From Bog-756 sp963769765 (lineage in GTDB: Bacteria > Actinomycetota > Acidimicrobiia > Acidimicrobiales > RAAP-2): 64,000 nucleotides of DNA. The first letter of the stretch is position 1, and every line of letters begins with the position of its first letter. The position numbers and the translations under genes were made by a program. Location of the stretch: assembly GCA_963769765.1 (NCBI GenBank), contig CAVYNA010000005.1, positions 124,001-188,000 on the forward strand, in the 5' to 3' direction. Positions 44,993 to 53,973 of the stretch are shown here, in pieces. The notes beneath the pieces were generated by a model. The model was not told the origin of the DNA. It worked only from the letters and a program-made list of their open reading frames with translations, and made no database searches.

Positions 44993-46153
44993 GTGAAGTT
45001 TCGATGCGAGCGCGACTCGTTGGTGGAAGTACTCACGACGGCCGGACGCGCAGTCAGTTCGCGCACCCAGACCCAGGCTGCGCTCAACGGGGTGCGGCTG
45101 GAATCGGCGGGGAACCTCCTCAACGTCGTCGGCACCGATCTCGACCTGACCGTCCACGTTTCGACCGAGGCGATCGGGATCACCGACGGGGTCTGTGTCG
45201 CGCCGGCCAAGCTGCTCGCTGACATCGTTCGCTCACTCGAGCCTGGCGCCGTGACGATCGAGTCCGAGGACGAGAAGGTCGAGATCAGCGCGGCGCGCTC
45301 CAGGTTCACCCTCAGGACATTCCCGAGTGACGACTTCCCGACGTTGCCGGAACCACCGACGCCGGCGACATTCCTCGGAGCGGGCAATCTCGCGAGCGCG
45401 CTTCGCCAGGTGGTACGCGCCGCGTCGAGCGACGACGCGCGACCACTCCTCACAGGGGTCCTGATCGCCCCGGAGGGCGATGGTGTGCGGTTGGTGGCGA
45501 CAGACTCGTACCGGTTGGCGCTTCGGGATATCGACGGGAGCGAGACGTTTGCGGGAAGTTCGCAGATCCTCGTGCCTGCCCGCGCGCTGACCGAGTTGCA
45601 ACGGCTCTCCGCGTTGAGCGCGGGCACCAAGGACCAAGCAGGTGAGGGCGGCGGCGAGAGCAGCGGAGCAACGTCTCACGACGGACGGATCGGCCTCGCC
45701 ATCGGGGATCACGACGTGACCTTCACCGCCGGTGACGTGAAAGTCAGCACGCGCCTCCTGGACGGCACCTATCCCGACTACCGGCAGTTGATCCCTGCGG
45801 TCTACCCCAATCGGCTCCATGTCGCGAAGGACTCACTGCTCGACGCGCTCCGGCGGGTGCGGCTGCTCGTCCGTGACAACACCACACCGGTTCGGTTGGC
45901 CATGCGCCCGGGCGGTGTGGACCTGACCGTCGTCTCCCAGGAGGTCGGGGATGCGAGCGAGACAGTCGACGCGGACTTCGACGGAGAAGAGCTCACCATC
46001 GCCTTCAACCCGACCTATCTCATCGACGGGGTCGAAGCTGTCACCGGCGACGAGGTCCTTCTCGAGACGGTCGACGCGACGAAGCCGGCGACGGTGCGCG
46101 GGGTCGAGGAGACGAACTTCCAGTATCTCCTCATGCCCGTCCGCGTCTCCTGA
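44993..46153 (+). CDS. dnaN: DNA polymerase III sliding clamp beta subunit
   Basis: 386 residues from a GTG. Three repeated clamp domains; N-terminal KFRCERDSLVEVLTTAGRAV and the C-terminal end TNFQYLLMPVRVS are typical. It forms the ring that tethers polymerase to DNA. An acidic Gly-rich insert lies near residue 218. recF follows 25 bases later. Confidence 0.97.
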   Translation: MKFRCERDSLVEVLTTAGRAVSSRTQTQAALNGVRLESAGNLLNVVGTDLDLTVHVSTEAIGITDGVCVAPAKLLADIVRSLEPGAVTIESEDEKVEISAARSRFTLRTFPSDDFPTLPEPPTPATFLGAGNLASALRQVVRAASSDDARPLLTGVLIAPEGDGVRLVATDSYRLALRDIDGSETFAGSSQILVPARALTELQRLSALSAGTKDQAGEGGGESSGATSHDGRIGLAIGDHDVTFTAGDVKVSTRLLDGTYPDYRQLIPAVYPNRLHVAKDSLLDALRRVRLLVRDNTTPVRLAMRPGGVDLTVVSQEVGDASETVDADFDGEELTIAFNPTYLIDGVEAVTGDEVLLETVDATKPATVRGVEETNFQYLLMPVRVS

Positions 46154-46178
46154 TCGCGGACGGCGCCACGACCACCAC

Positions 46179-47282
46179 GTGCATCTCGCATCCCTGGACG
46201 CCACCGACTTCCGGAACATCACCGAGACCTCGATCGAGCCCGATCCGGTCGGTGCGACGGTCATCACCGGGTTGAACGGCGCGGGCAAGTCGAGCCTTCT
46301 CGAAGCCATCGCCTACCTCGGCACGCTCGCCTCGTTCCGGAGCGCCCCCCGCGAGACGATGGTCAGGCGCGGTTGTGATCGTGCGATCCTCAGGGCGGAG
46401 ACGCGGGCCGGCGACCGGCACTTCACGATCGAGGCGGAGATCCCGGTGGCCGGGCAGGCAAGGACGATGGTCAACCGACAGGTCGTGCGGCGGAGGAGCG
46501 ATCTCCGCGACGCCCTGCGGACGACGGTCTTCTCACCGGAGGACATCGCGGTGGTGCGCGACGGCCCGGCGGCGCGACGGCAATTCCTCGACGCGACCCT
46601 CGAGCTACTTGATCCGAGGGCCGCGCGCGCGAGTGAAGACGTCGAGAAGATCCTCCGCCAGCGGACCGCGCTCCTGCGAAACGCGGCGCGCAAGCTCACG
46701 GAGGACGTGGTCACGACGCTCGACATCTGGGACGGCCGTCTCGTCGAGGCGGGAACGGTGCTCGTCGATGCGCGTGAAGCGCTCGTCGCGGAGCTCGAGC
46801 CGATCGCGGAGGCCAACTACGGACAGCTCGCCGGAGCGCGGACCCTGGTCAACCTCGCCTACCGGCGGTCGTGGGAGGGAGGCCTCGCGGAAGCGCTCGA
46901 ACGATCGCGTGCGCGCGACGTCGAACGGGCGGTGACCCAGGTCGGACCCCATCGCGACGAGCTCGACCTTGGAGTTCGCGGCCTTCCCGCACGGAGTCAG
47001 GCGTCCCAGGGGGAGCAGCGCTCGCTCGCACTCGCCCTGCGACTTGCAGCACACCAGTTGATCACCGAGCGGCTGGGCTCCCCCCCGGTGCTGCTCCTCG
47101 ACGACGTCTTCTCCGAGCTCGATCCCTTCCGGTCGCGGGCGCTGCTCGCCGGTCTCCCCGCCGGCCAGGCCCTCGTGACCACCGCTCTGCCGGTACCGAC
47201 CGAGCTGGCGGTCGCGAAGACGTACACGATCGAAGCCGGTGGCGAGGTGGTCGCTACCACGCCACGGACGATGCCGCGATGA
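46179..47282 (+). CDS. recF: DNA replication and repair protein RecF
   Basis: 367 residues from the GTG at 46179. SMC-like ATPase: Walker A GLNGAGKSS, the signature SQGEQRSLALALRLA and Walker B VLLLDDVFSELDP. It loads RecA at single-stranded gaps with RecO and RecR. The stop overlaps the next start (ATGA). Confidence 0.95.
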   Translation: MHLASLDATDFRNITETSIEPDPVGATVITGLNGAGKSSLLEAIAYLGTLASFRSAPRETMVRRGCDRAILRAETRAGDRHFTIEAEIPVAGQARTMVNRQVVRRRSDLRDALRTTVFSPEDIAVVRDGPAARRQFLDATLELLDPRAARASEDVEKILRQRTALLRNAARKLTEDVVTTLDIWDGRLVEAGTVLVDAREALVAELEPIAEANYGQLAGARTLVNLAYRRSWEGGLAEALERSRARDVERAVTQVGPHRDELDLGVRGLPARSQASQGEQRSLALALRLAAHQLITERLGSPPVLLLDDVFSELDPFRSRALLAGLPAGQALVTTALPVPTELAVAKTYTIEAGGEVVATTPRTMPR

Positions 47283-47593
47283 CGTTCCGACCGGACCGCG
47301 AGCACGGACCCGCACCGCTCGACGCGTCCCTCGACAAGCTCTCCCGGCGGCTCGGGCTCGAGGATGCGCGGACGCTCGGGCGGTTGTTCTCGCGCTGGGA
47401 GGAGACGGTCGGACCCGCGATGGCCCAACACGTGCACCCGGTCCGACTCGACCGGGAGGCACTCGTCGTGAACGTCGACCATCCGGCGTGGGCAACCCAG
47501 GTCCGCCATCTCGGGGAGGATCTCCTCGACCGGGTGGCCGATGCCACGGGGGTTGCGAGACCATCCCGACTCGAGGTGCGAGTTCGCAGGTGA
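47279..47593 (+). CDS. DciA-like DUF721 protein
   Basis: 104 residues. The core LGRLFSRWEETVGPAMAQHVHPVRL and the strand LVVNVDHPAWATQVRHL match the DUF721/DciA family, which loads the replicative helicase in bacteria lacking DnaC. Same place between recF and gyrB as Rv0004. DnaB is in this window, and no dnaC is seen, which fits that role. Confidence 0.87.
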   Translation: MTFRPDREHGPAPLDASLDKLSRRLGLEDARTLGRLFSRWEETVGPAMAQHVHPVRLDREALVVNVDHPAWATQVRHLGEDLLDRVADATGVARPSRLEVRVRR

Positions 47594-47760
47594 ACGGGCG
47601 GTCGAGGGGTCGAATTGGGCCCGACCGCACGAGGTGGGCGGCTACACTGGGGCATTGGAATCGGGGGATCGCCCCCCACTCGTGCGTGCGTCGGACGTTT
47701 CCGGAGTTGGCGCGGTGCGCCGATTCCCGACCAGTCGAACAACGCTGAAAGGGCGCGCCT

Positions 47761-49686
47761 GTGGCGCTGAAAACTGACAGGTACGACGCCGAGAGCATCA
47801 CGGTTCTCGAAGGTCTCGACCCGGTGCGGAAGCGGCCGGGGATGTACATCGGATCGACTGGTCCGACCGGCCTCCATCACCTCGTCTGGGAGGTCGTCGA
47901 CAACGCGGTCGACGAGGCCATGGCCGGATACTGCACCCAGATCGACGTGACCATCCTCGAGGACGGGGGAGTTCGGGTCGCTGACAACGGCCGTGGGATC
48001 CCGACCGGTCCCATGCCCCGCTACAAGGGGCGGAGCGCCGCCGAGGTCGTGCTCACGGTGCTCCACGCCGGAGGCAAATTCGGCGAGGGCGGGGGCTACA
48101 AAGTCTCCGGGGGCCTGCACGGGGTCGGGGTCTCGGTGGTCAATGCGCTCTCGTCCCGGCTGACCCTCGAGATCGACAGCGAGGGTGACCACCACGTGAT
48201 GGAGTTCGCCGACGGCGGCAAGCCGACGGGCAAGCTCCACGTCACCGGGAAGGCCCCCCGTGGACGCACGGGGACGACGGTCACCTTCTGGCCCGACCCG
48301 AGCATCTTCGAGGAAACCGAGTTCCGTGCACAGACGGTCACCGAACGCCTCCAGGTCATGGCCTTCCTCAACCGGGGGCTCGAAATCCGATTCGCCGACG
48401 AGCGACCGGACGCGAAGGCGCCACAGAGCTTCCGCTACAAGGACGGCATCGTCGACTACGTGCGGCACCTCAACGCATCGAAGGAGGCCCTCTTCAGAAA
48501 GGTGTGCTCCTTCGACCAGCGTGAGGAGTCCATGGAGGTCGAGATCGCGCTGCAGTGGAACACGGGCTTCTACGAGAGCATCCACTCCTTCGCCAACGGG
48601 ATCTCGACGATCGACGGAGGCATGCACGAAGAAGGGTTCAAGAAGGCCCTCACCAACGTGGTCAACAAGTACGCGCGGGCCAAGGGTGCACTGAAGGAGA
48701 AGGACGACAACCTCCTCGGTGAGGACATTCGCGAGGGGCTCACCGCGATCGTCTCGGTCCGACTTCAGGACCCGCAGTTCGAAGGCCAGACGAAAGCGAA
48801 GCTCGGCAACGTGCCGGTGCGCTCGCTCGTCGAGCGGACCACCAACGAGAAGCTCACCGACTGGTTCGAGGAGAACCCGCGGGAGGCGAACCAGGTCGTC
48901 CAGAAAGGTCTCCTCGCAGCGCGGGCGCGAGTGGCGGCCCGCTCGGCACGGGACCTCACCCGTCGCAAGTCCGCGTTGGACGGGGCTGGGCTACCCGGGA
49001 AGCTCGTCGACTGCTCGTCGCGTGACCCGCGCGAAAGCGAGCTGTTCATCGTCGAAGGCAACTCTGCCGGCGGCTCCGCGAAGGACGCACGGAACCCGCG
49101 CACCCAGGCCATCCTCCCGATCCGCGGCAAGATCCTGAACGTGGAGCGGGCGCGCGTCGACAAGATGCTGAAGAACACCGAGATCCAAGCGCTGATCTCC
49201 GCGATCGGCGCCGGACTGGCGGAGGACTTCGACGAGACGAAGATCCGATACCACAAGGTGATCATCCTGGCCGACGCCGATGTCGACGGGTCGCACATCC
49301 GGACCCTGCTGCTCACGTTCTTCTTCCGACAGATGCGGCCGCTGGTCGAGGGGGGTTTCGTCTACGTCGCCCAGCCGCCGCTGTACTCGACCCGTGTGGG
49401 CAAGGAGAAGCGGTACCTGAAGGACGACCAGGCGAAGGCCGTATTCCTCGCCGAGCACCCCAATCACAATGACGAATTCCAACGTCTGAAGGGCCTCGGC
49501 GAGATGGACTTCGCCGAGCTGCGCGACACGACGATGGACCCCGGGCAGCGATCGCTCCTGCAGGTAGCAGTCGAGCAGGCCGCCATCGCGGACGAGGTGT
49601 GCTCCGTGCTGATGGGCGAAGACGTCGAGCTGCGCAGGCAGTTCATCCAGACCAACGCCAAAGACGTTCGTTTCCTCGACTTCTGA
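47761..49686 (+). CDS. gyrB: DNA gyrase subunit B
   Basis: 641 residues from a GTG. GHKL ATPase motifs (EVVDNAVDEAMAGY, VADNGRGIPTG, GGLHGVG), transducer domain, and TOPRIM with EGNSAGGSAKDARN, where the usual Asp after EG is Asn, and DADVDGSHIRTLLLTFF. It ends NAKDVRFLDF. With GyrA it introduces negative supercoils. gyrA follows after 47 bases. Confidence 0.97.
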   Translation: MALKTDRYDAESITVLEGLDPVRKRPGMYIGSTGPTGLHHLVWEVVDNAVDEAMAGYCTQIDVTILEDGGVRVADNGRGIPTGPMPRYKGRSAAEVVLTVLHAGGKFGEGGGYKVSGGLHGVGVSVVNALSSRLTLEIDSEGDHHVMEFADGGKPTGKLHVTGKAPRGRTGTTVTFWPDPSIFEETEFRAQTVTERLQVMAFLNRGLEIRFADERPDAKAPQSFRYKDGIVDYVRHLNASKEALFRKVCSFDQREESMEVEIALQWNTGFYESIHSFANGISTIDGGMHEEGFKKALTNVVNKYARAKGALKEKDDNLLGEDIREGLTAIVSVRLQDPQFEGQTKAKLGNVPVRSLVERTTNEKLTDWFEENPREANQVVQKGLLAARARVAARSARDLTRRKSALDGAGLPGKLVDCSSRDPRESELFIVEGNSAGGSAKDARNPRTQAILPIRGKILNVERARVDKMLKNTEIQALISAIGAGLAEDFDETKIRYHKVIILADADVDGSHIRTLLLTFFFRQMRPLVEGGFVYVAQPPLYSTRVGKEKRYLKDDQAKAVFLAEHPNHNDEFQRLKGLGEMDFAELRDTTMDPGQRSLLQVAVEQAAIADEVCSVLMGEDVELRRQFIQTNAKDVRFLDF

Positions 49687-49733
49687 GATGACCGACCGAG
49701 GCACGGCGAGGCAGTTGCAGACGGGAGCGCGGT

Positions 49734-52232
49734 ATGCCGCGACGTGACGACCCTGCCGGCAGCGGCTCCGACCTGACCGCCGAAGTCTCGGGATTCATCG
49801 AACCGATCGAGATCCAAGAGGAGATGGAGCGGTCGTTCCTCGAGTACTCGATGTCGGTCATCGTGTCGCGCGCGCTCCCAGACGTTCGCGACGGCCTGAA
49901 GCCGGTCCACCGACGGATCCTCTATTCGATGTTCGATCAGCGGCTCCTGCCCGACCGCCCCTACAGCAAGTGCGCGAAGGTCGTCGGCGACGTCATGGGC
50001 TCCTACCATCCCCATGGCGACTCGGCCATCTACGAGGCCCTTGCTCGGATGGTGCAGGACTTCTCCATGCGGCATCCGCTCATCGACGGCCACGGAAACT
50101 TCGGCGGGACGGGACCCGACGAGGGGCCTGCCGCGATGCGCTACACGGAGTGCCGCCTCGATCCACTCGCGCTCGAGCTGATGAACGGCATCGACCAAGA
50201 GACGGTCGACTTCGTCGCGAACTACGACGCGACTTCTGAAGAACCGACCGTCCTTCCGGCCCGGTTCCCCAACATGTTGGTCAACGGATCGCAGGGGATC
50301 GCGGTCGGCATGGCGACCAATATCCCTCCGCACAACCTCCGTGAGATCGTCGACGCCGCACGCCATGTCCTCGAACACCCGGATGCGACACCGGACGATC
50401 TGATGGCGTTCGTAAAAGGTCCCGACTTCCCGACCGGAGCACTCATCCTCGGACGCCAGGGGATCCAGGACGCGATCCGCACAGGTCGGGGTTCGATCAA
50501 GCTGCGGGCCGTCGCGGAGATCGACGAGGGCAAGGCGGGCGAGACGCGGATCGTCGTGACCGAGATGCCCTACCAGACCTCGATCGCCTCGGTGTCGAAG
50601 AAGATCGAAGACCTGGTGCGTTCGAGTGACCTGGACGGCATCGCAGAAGTACAGGACGACTCTGCCGGCGGTGAGACGCGGCTCGTGATTCGGCTGAAGC
50701 GCGATGCGAACGCGAACGTCGTGCTCAACAATCTGTTCAAGCAGACGCCGATGCAGACGACGTTCAGTGTCAATGCTGTCGCGCTGGTGGACGGCGTGCC
50801 GAAGACGCTCAACCTGGCCGAGATGATCGGGCACTACGTCGACCACCAGATCGTGGTGGTCACCCGTCGCTCGCAGTTCCTGCTGGACAAGGCCCGCGCC
50901 CGGGCACACGTCGTCGAGGGCCTCCTCAAGGCGATCGACATGCTCGACGCGGTCATTGCGGCGATTCGGGGCTCCGACGACCGCCCGGCAGCCCTCGGTG
51001 CACTGCGGGCGGACCCGTTCGACTTCTCGGAGGAACAGGCCAACCACATCCTCGACATGACCCTCGCACGGCTGACCCGCCTGGGTCGGACCAACCTCGA
51101 AGAGGAGATGGAAAAGCTCCGCGCGGAGATCGCAGAGCTCGAGTCGATCCTGAGCGACGACGCAAAGCTCCGCGGTGTCATCGCAACCGAGCTCGGTGAG
51201 GTGCGTGAGAAGTTCGGCAACGAGCGCCGCACCATCATCACCCACGATCCCGGCGACATGAACGTCGAGGACCTCGTCGAGGACGAGGAACTGGTCGTCA
51301 CGATGAGTCGTGCGGGATATGTGAAGGCGGTCTCCGCCGACGCGTTCCGCACGCAGGGGCGGGGCGGTCGTGGTGTCCAGGGCGCGAAGCTGAAGGAGGA
51401 GGATCTCATCGACGACGTCGTGCACACGACTGCGCACGCGCACCTGCTCCTCTTCTCCAACCGTGGCCGGGTGTTCCGGCTGCGGGCACTCGAGATCCCG
51501 ATGAAGGAGCGGACCGCCCGCGGCACGGCGATCGTCAACTTGTTGCCGCTCGCACCGAACGAGCAGATCCAGGCCGTCATCGGAACGCGGGACTTCTCGG
51601 CGGAGAGCTACCTCGTCTTCAGCACGAAGCTCGGTCAGGTCAAGAAGACCGCATTCAGCGAGTACGACAAGTCGCGCCGGGAGGGCTTCATCGCGATCAA
51701 CCTTCGCGGGGGCGACGAACTCGTCCGCGTGGTCGAGACCCGCGGCGACGACGAGGTGTTCCTCGTGACGCGCTCGGGCATGACGATCCGCTTTTCGGAG
51801 CAGGATGTTCGCGCGATGGGGCGGGACGCGACCGGCGTGCGCGGGGTACGGCTGAAGGAGGGCGACGAGGTGGTGTCGTGCGACATCGCCCGCGACGAGG
51901 CGGACATCCTGCTCGTCACCGACGCCGGGTACGGCAAGCGGACCAAGGTCGAGCGCTTCAACCGTCAGGTGCGGGGCGGGCAGGGGGTGCGCGGGATTCG
52001 GCTCACCGCGAAACGCGGCCGCGTGGTCGCGGCCTTCATGGTGAGCCTCGAGGACGAGATCCTCCTCATTTCGAGCACCGGTGTCGTGATCCGGACCGCC
52101 GTGCGGGAGATCGCCTCGCAAGGAAGGGACGCGACCGGTGTACGGGTGATGAACCTCGGGGAGGGTGACGCGGTCGCCGCCGTGGCGCGGGTGGCCGGGG
52201 AGGTCGGGACCGAGCACGACAACGGTGGCTGA
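49734..52232 (+). CDS. gyrA: DNA gyrase subunit A
   Basis: 832 residues. Catalytic Tyr in AAMRYTECRL; quinolone-region GSYHPHGDSAIYEALARMVQDF has the drug-sensitive type Ser. The C-terminal beta-pinwheel contains a GyrA-box variant QGRGGRG needed for DNA wrapping. Ends just before tRNA-Ile. The long antisense open frame across it is a shadow. Confidence 0.97.
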   Translation: MPRRDDPAGSGSDLTAEVSGFIEPIEIQEEMERSFLEYSMSVIVSRALPDVRDGLKPVHRRILYSMFDQRLLPDRPYSKCAKVVGDVMGSYHPHGDSAIYEALARMVQDFSMRHPLIDGHGNFGGTGPDEGPAAMRYTECRLDPLALELMNGIDQETVDFVANYDATSEEPTVLPARFPNMLVNGSQGIAVGMATNIPPHNLREIVDAARHVLEHPDATPDDLMAFVKGPDFPTGALILGRQGIQDAIRTGRGSIKLRAVAEIDEGKAGETRIVVTEMPYQTSIASVSKKIEDLVRSSDLDGIAEVQDDSAGGETRLVIRLKRDANANVVLNNLFKQTPMQTTFSVNAVALVDGVPKTLNLAEMIGHYVDHQIVVVTRRSQFLLDKARARAHVVEGLLKAIDMLDAVIAAIRGSDDRPAALGALRADPFDFSEEQANHILDMTLARLTRLGRTNLEEEMEKLRAEIAELESILSDDAKLRGVIATELGEVREKFGNERRTIITHDPGDMNVEDLVEDEELVVTMSRAGYVKAVSADAFRTQGRGGRGVQGAKLKEEDLIDDVVHTTAHAHLLLFSNRGRVFRLRALEIPMKERTARGTAIVNLLPLAPNEQIQAVIGTRDFSAESYLVFSTKLGQVKKTAFSEYDKSRREGFIAINLRGGDELVRVVETRGDDEVFLVTRSGMTIRFSEQDVRAMGRDATGVRGVRLKEGDEVVSCDIARDEADILLVTDAGYGKRTKVERFNRQVRGGQGVRGIRLTAKRGRVVAAFMVSLEDEILLISSTGVVIRTAVREIASQGRDATGVRVMNLGEGDAVAAVARVAGEVGTEHDNGG

Positions 52233-52300
52233 CCCCGGGATGTCTCGAGCGGACACCAGAGTGGGGCCCGCTCGTGGTGTAGCGTCGAGGTCCGCTTCAG

Positions 52301-52377
52301 GGGGCTATAGCTCAGTTGGTTAGAGCGCAGCACTGATAATGCTGAGGTCGCTGGTTCGATTCCAGCTAGCCCCACCA
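52301..52377 (+). tRNA. tRNA-Ile (GAU), reconstituted by element integration
   Basis: 77 bases including an encoded CCA. Acceptor GGGGCTA pairs with TAGCCCC, the D loop is AGCTCAGTTGGTTAGAGC, the anticodon GAT lies in CACTGATAATG, and the T arm is GCTGGTTCGATTCCAGC. The segment from 52327 onward is shared with 59449-59498, showing that an integrated element replaced the 3' half. Confidence 0.96.
52327..52351 (+). other. Left attachment core (attL) in tRNA-Ile
   Basis: A 25-base stretch of the anticodon arm and variable loop identical to 59449-59473. It defines the crossover core for integration and lies inside the functional tRNA gene. Confidence 0.85.
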
Positions 52378-52591
52378 GGGCAAATAGCTCGCGGGTGGCC
52401 CCGGAATCTGTGCCAAAGGGCGCGAACGGGGCGCGGCTTCACGGTATGTGTCAGACATGTGCATCGCTGGACGGATGCGGGCCAGCTCGGCGGCAGCGAG
52501 AGTGACCTGTATTGCCAACGATTGCGGAACCCGCGTTCAAGTCTGACTTTCACCGATCTCCTAGCCCGTCGAGCGCACCCCTTCAGTCGCC

Positions 52592-52927
52592 TCAAGGGCC
52601 CCGGAGACCGGAGCTACTTATGCCAGCGATTGACCGCCCCCTCCATTCTGCGAGCAACACCTGCGCGGATGACCAGTACGGATCGCTGAGACGCCGAAAG
52701 TAGCGATACCTCATGCCCTCGACGGGAGGCACGTCACTCATGACGCCGGCGAGGACGAAGTCCTTGAGCTGCTTGCTGACGAGATTGTGCGGAATCTGAA
52801 GGTCCGTCGAAAGACCTTGTGCTGTGACCAGCTCGGTCTGAGCTCGACTCACGGCGTCAGCGATCTCTAGTCGGTAGGCATTACCGAGAAGAGCTTTTGA
52901 CAGCCGTCGGATTTGTTCCTGGTCCAT
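52592..52927 (-). CDS. Winged-helix transcriptional regulator of the element
   Basis: 111 residues. A helix-turn-helix of ArsR-like type spans about residues 10-75 (LLGNAYRLEIADAVSR, LSTDLQIPHNLVSKQLKDFVLAGVM). It has no metal-binding Cys. It is divergent from the DUF5678-like gene, and a 12-9-12 inverted repeat lies between them, so it is probably the repressor of that module. GC content is lower than in the surrounding chromosome, consistent with transfer. Confidence 0.78.
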   Translation of the reverse strand: MDQEQIRRLSKALLGNAYRLEIADAVSRAQTELVTAQGLSTDLQIPHNLVSKQLKDFVLAGVMSDVPPVEGMRYRYFRRLSDPYWSSAQVLLAEWRGRSIAGISSSGLRGP

Positions 52928-52954
52928 TGCCTGCGCGCCTTGTCGGTGTAGAGT

Positions 52955-52987
52955 ATATCGTATAGCGCGAATCGTGCTATACGATAT
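52955..52987. promoter_or_regulatory. 12-9-12 inverted repeat operator
   Basis: Perfect arms ATATCGTATAGC (52955-52966) and GCTATACGATAT (52976-52987) separated by nine bases. It occupies the 78-base gap between divergent genes, 27 bases from the winged-helix start and 18 from the DUF5678-like start. The natural reading is the operator for the adjacent regulator. Confidence 0.8.
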
Positions 52988-53005
52988 GGTCAGGATGGTG
53001 GCAGG

Positions 53006-53251
53006 ATGGATTCTTGGCTGAGGCGAATATGGAGAAGGCGTATGCCTAGGAGCAGACCTAGTCGCCCGAGTCTCGTGGGGATCCAGAAGGAGTACGCGGG
53101 CGTGTGGGTTGCCCTGAAGGATGGCGAGGTGGTCGAAGCACGGTCAACGCCATACGAACTCGTCGCGATCCTCCACGAGAGAGACATTACCGACACCACG
53201 ATCATTCGGGTTCCCGGCGCAGAGGAACCGGAACTCGTGGGGTTGGGCTAA
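53006..53251 (+). CDS. DUF5678-like small protein
   Basis: 81 residues. The first 20 are basic; the core YAGVWVALKDGEVVEARSTPYEL and the end IIRVPGAEEPELVGLG resemble the DUF5678 family, small proteins of unknown function often encoded near aspartic-protease-like genes. The aspartic-protease-like gene follows eight bases later. Confidence 0.7.
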   Translation: MDSWLRRIWRRRMPRSRPSRPSLVGIQKEYAGVWVALKDGEVVEARSTPYELVAILHERDITDTTIIRVPGAEEPELVGLG

Positions 53252-53258
53252 GCAAAGT

Positions 53259-53825
53259 TTGGCCCCGCGTCCCTTTCCTTGGGTCTTCCCCTATGAGGAA
53301 GAACTGCGTGTTGAAGGCCGACACTTCCTTGAGAAACCGCTTCTCCGGCCGGTTGTCATCGTTCGACCGGTAGGCGCCCGGGCAGGCAACCACAACCTCG
53401 TAGCCCTCGTTGATTCCGGAGCTGATCATGTCCTTGCCGCGCCATGGGTCGCTCAAGATATCGGCGTTACGCCTGACCCGAACCGAGAGATCAGCCTCGG
53501 GATCGGCGGAAAATCACGTCGTGTCCGTTTTGCCGACGTGACTCTTCAGTTGTTTCCGCCTGAAACTGAGTTGTTCGAGGGAGGATACGATCCTTCGCTT
53601 GCTCATCAGTGGCAAACCCAGGTCGGCTTCTTCACTAGATGGGAGAGTCCGCCCTGGAACTTCGTCTTGGGTCAGGTGGGTTTCTTCGACCAGTTCACCG
53701 TCACACTGAACAGACATGCTCAATGTCTAGCTATCACGGATGTTGGCGAGTTCGATCAGCGTCATCCTCAAGAGGTAACACAATCAAAGCCGCCGCCAGT
53801 GAAACGACCGCGGTTCCGTCCGTGA
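53259..53825 (+). CDS. Retropepsin-like aspartic protease family protein
   Basis: 188 residues if it begins at the TTG at 53259; the true start is uncertain. The motif LVALVDSGADHVLAAPWVAQDIGV contains the D-S-G-A catalytic signature of single-domain aspartyl proteases. It continues with a hydrophobic region ending LNRHAQCLAITD. Such proteins dimerise to form the active site. It is coupled with the DUF5678-like gene and may process it or another partner; this is inference. Confidence 0.72.
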   Translation: MAPRPFPWVFPYEEELRVEGRHFLEKPLLRPVVIVRPVGARAGNHNLVALVDSGADHVLAAPWVAQDIGVTPDPNREISLGIGGKSRRVRFADVTLQLFPPETELFEGGYDPSLAHQWQTQVGFFTRWESPPWNFVLGQVGFFDQFTVTLNRHAQCLAITDVGEFDQRHPQEVTQSKPPPVKRPRFRP

Positions 53826-53973
53826 GTCGCTCGACGTAGCGGCATCTCGTGGCTGACAGCGTAGAGAGTGTCTGCCAAACTCACGTCAGCGGAGGGTGAC
53901 AGACATTCGTGGCTGCCGAGCCTCGTCGAGGTATGAAAGTAAACTTGGCACACATAGGGCGCGACTCAGGCGT

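Noticed and set aside
50000..50080. Quinolone-resistance change in gyrA (Glu where E. coli has Asp87)
   Set aside because: Glu at that position is the normal residue in many Gram-positive bacteria, and the preceding Ser is kept.
49464..52256. 930-codon open frame antisense to gyrA
   Set aside because: Composition typical of a shadow frame; gyrA on the other strand is complete and conserved.
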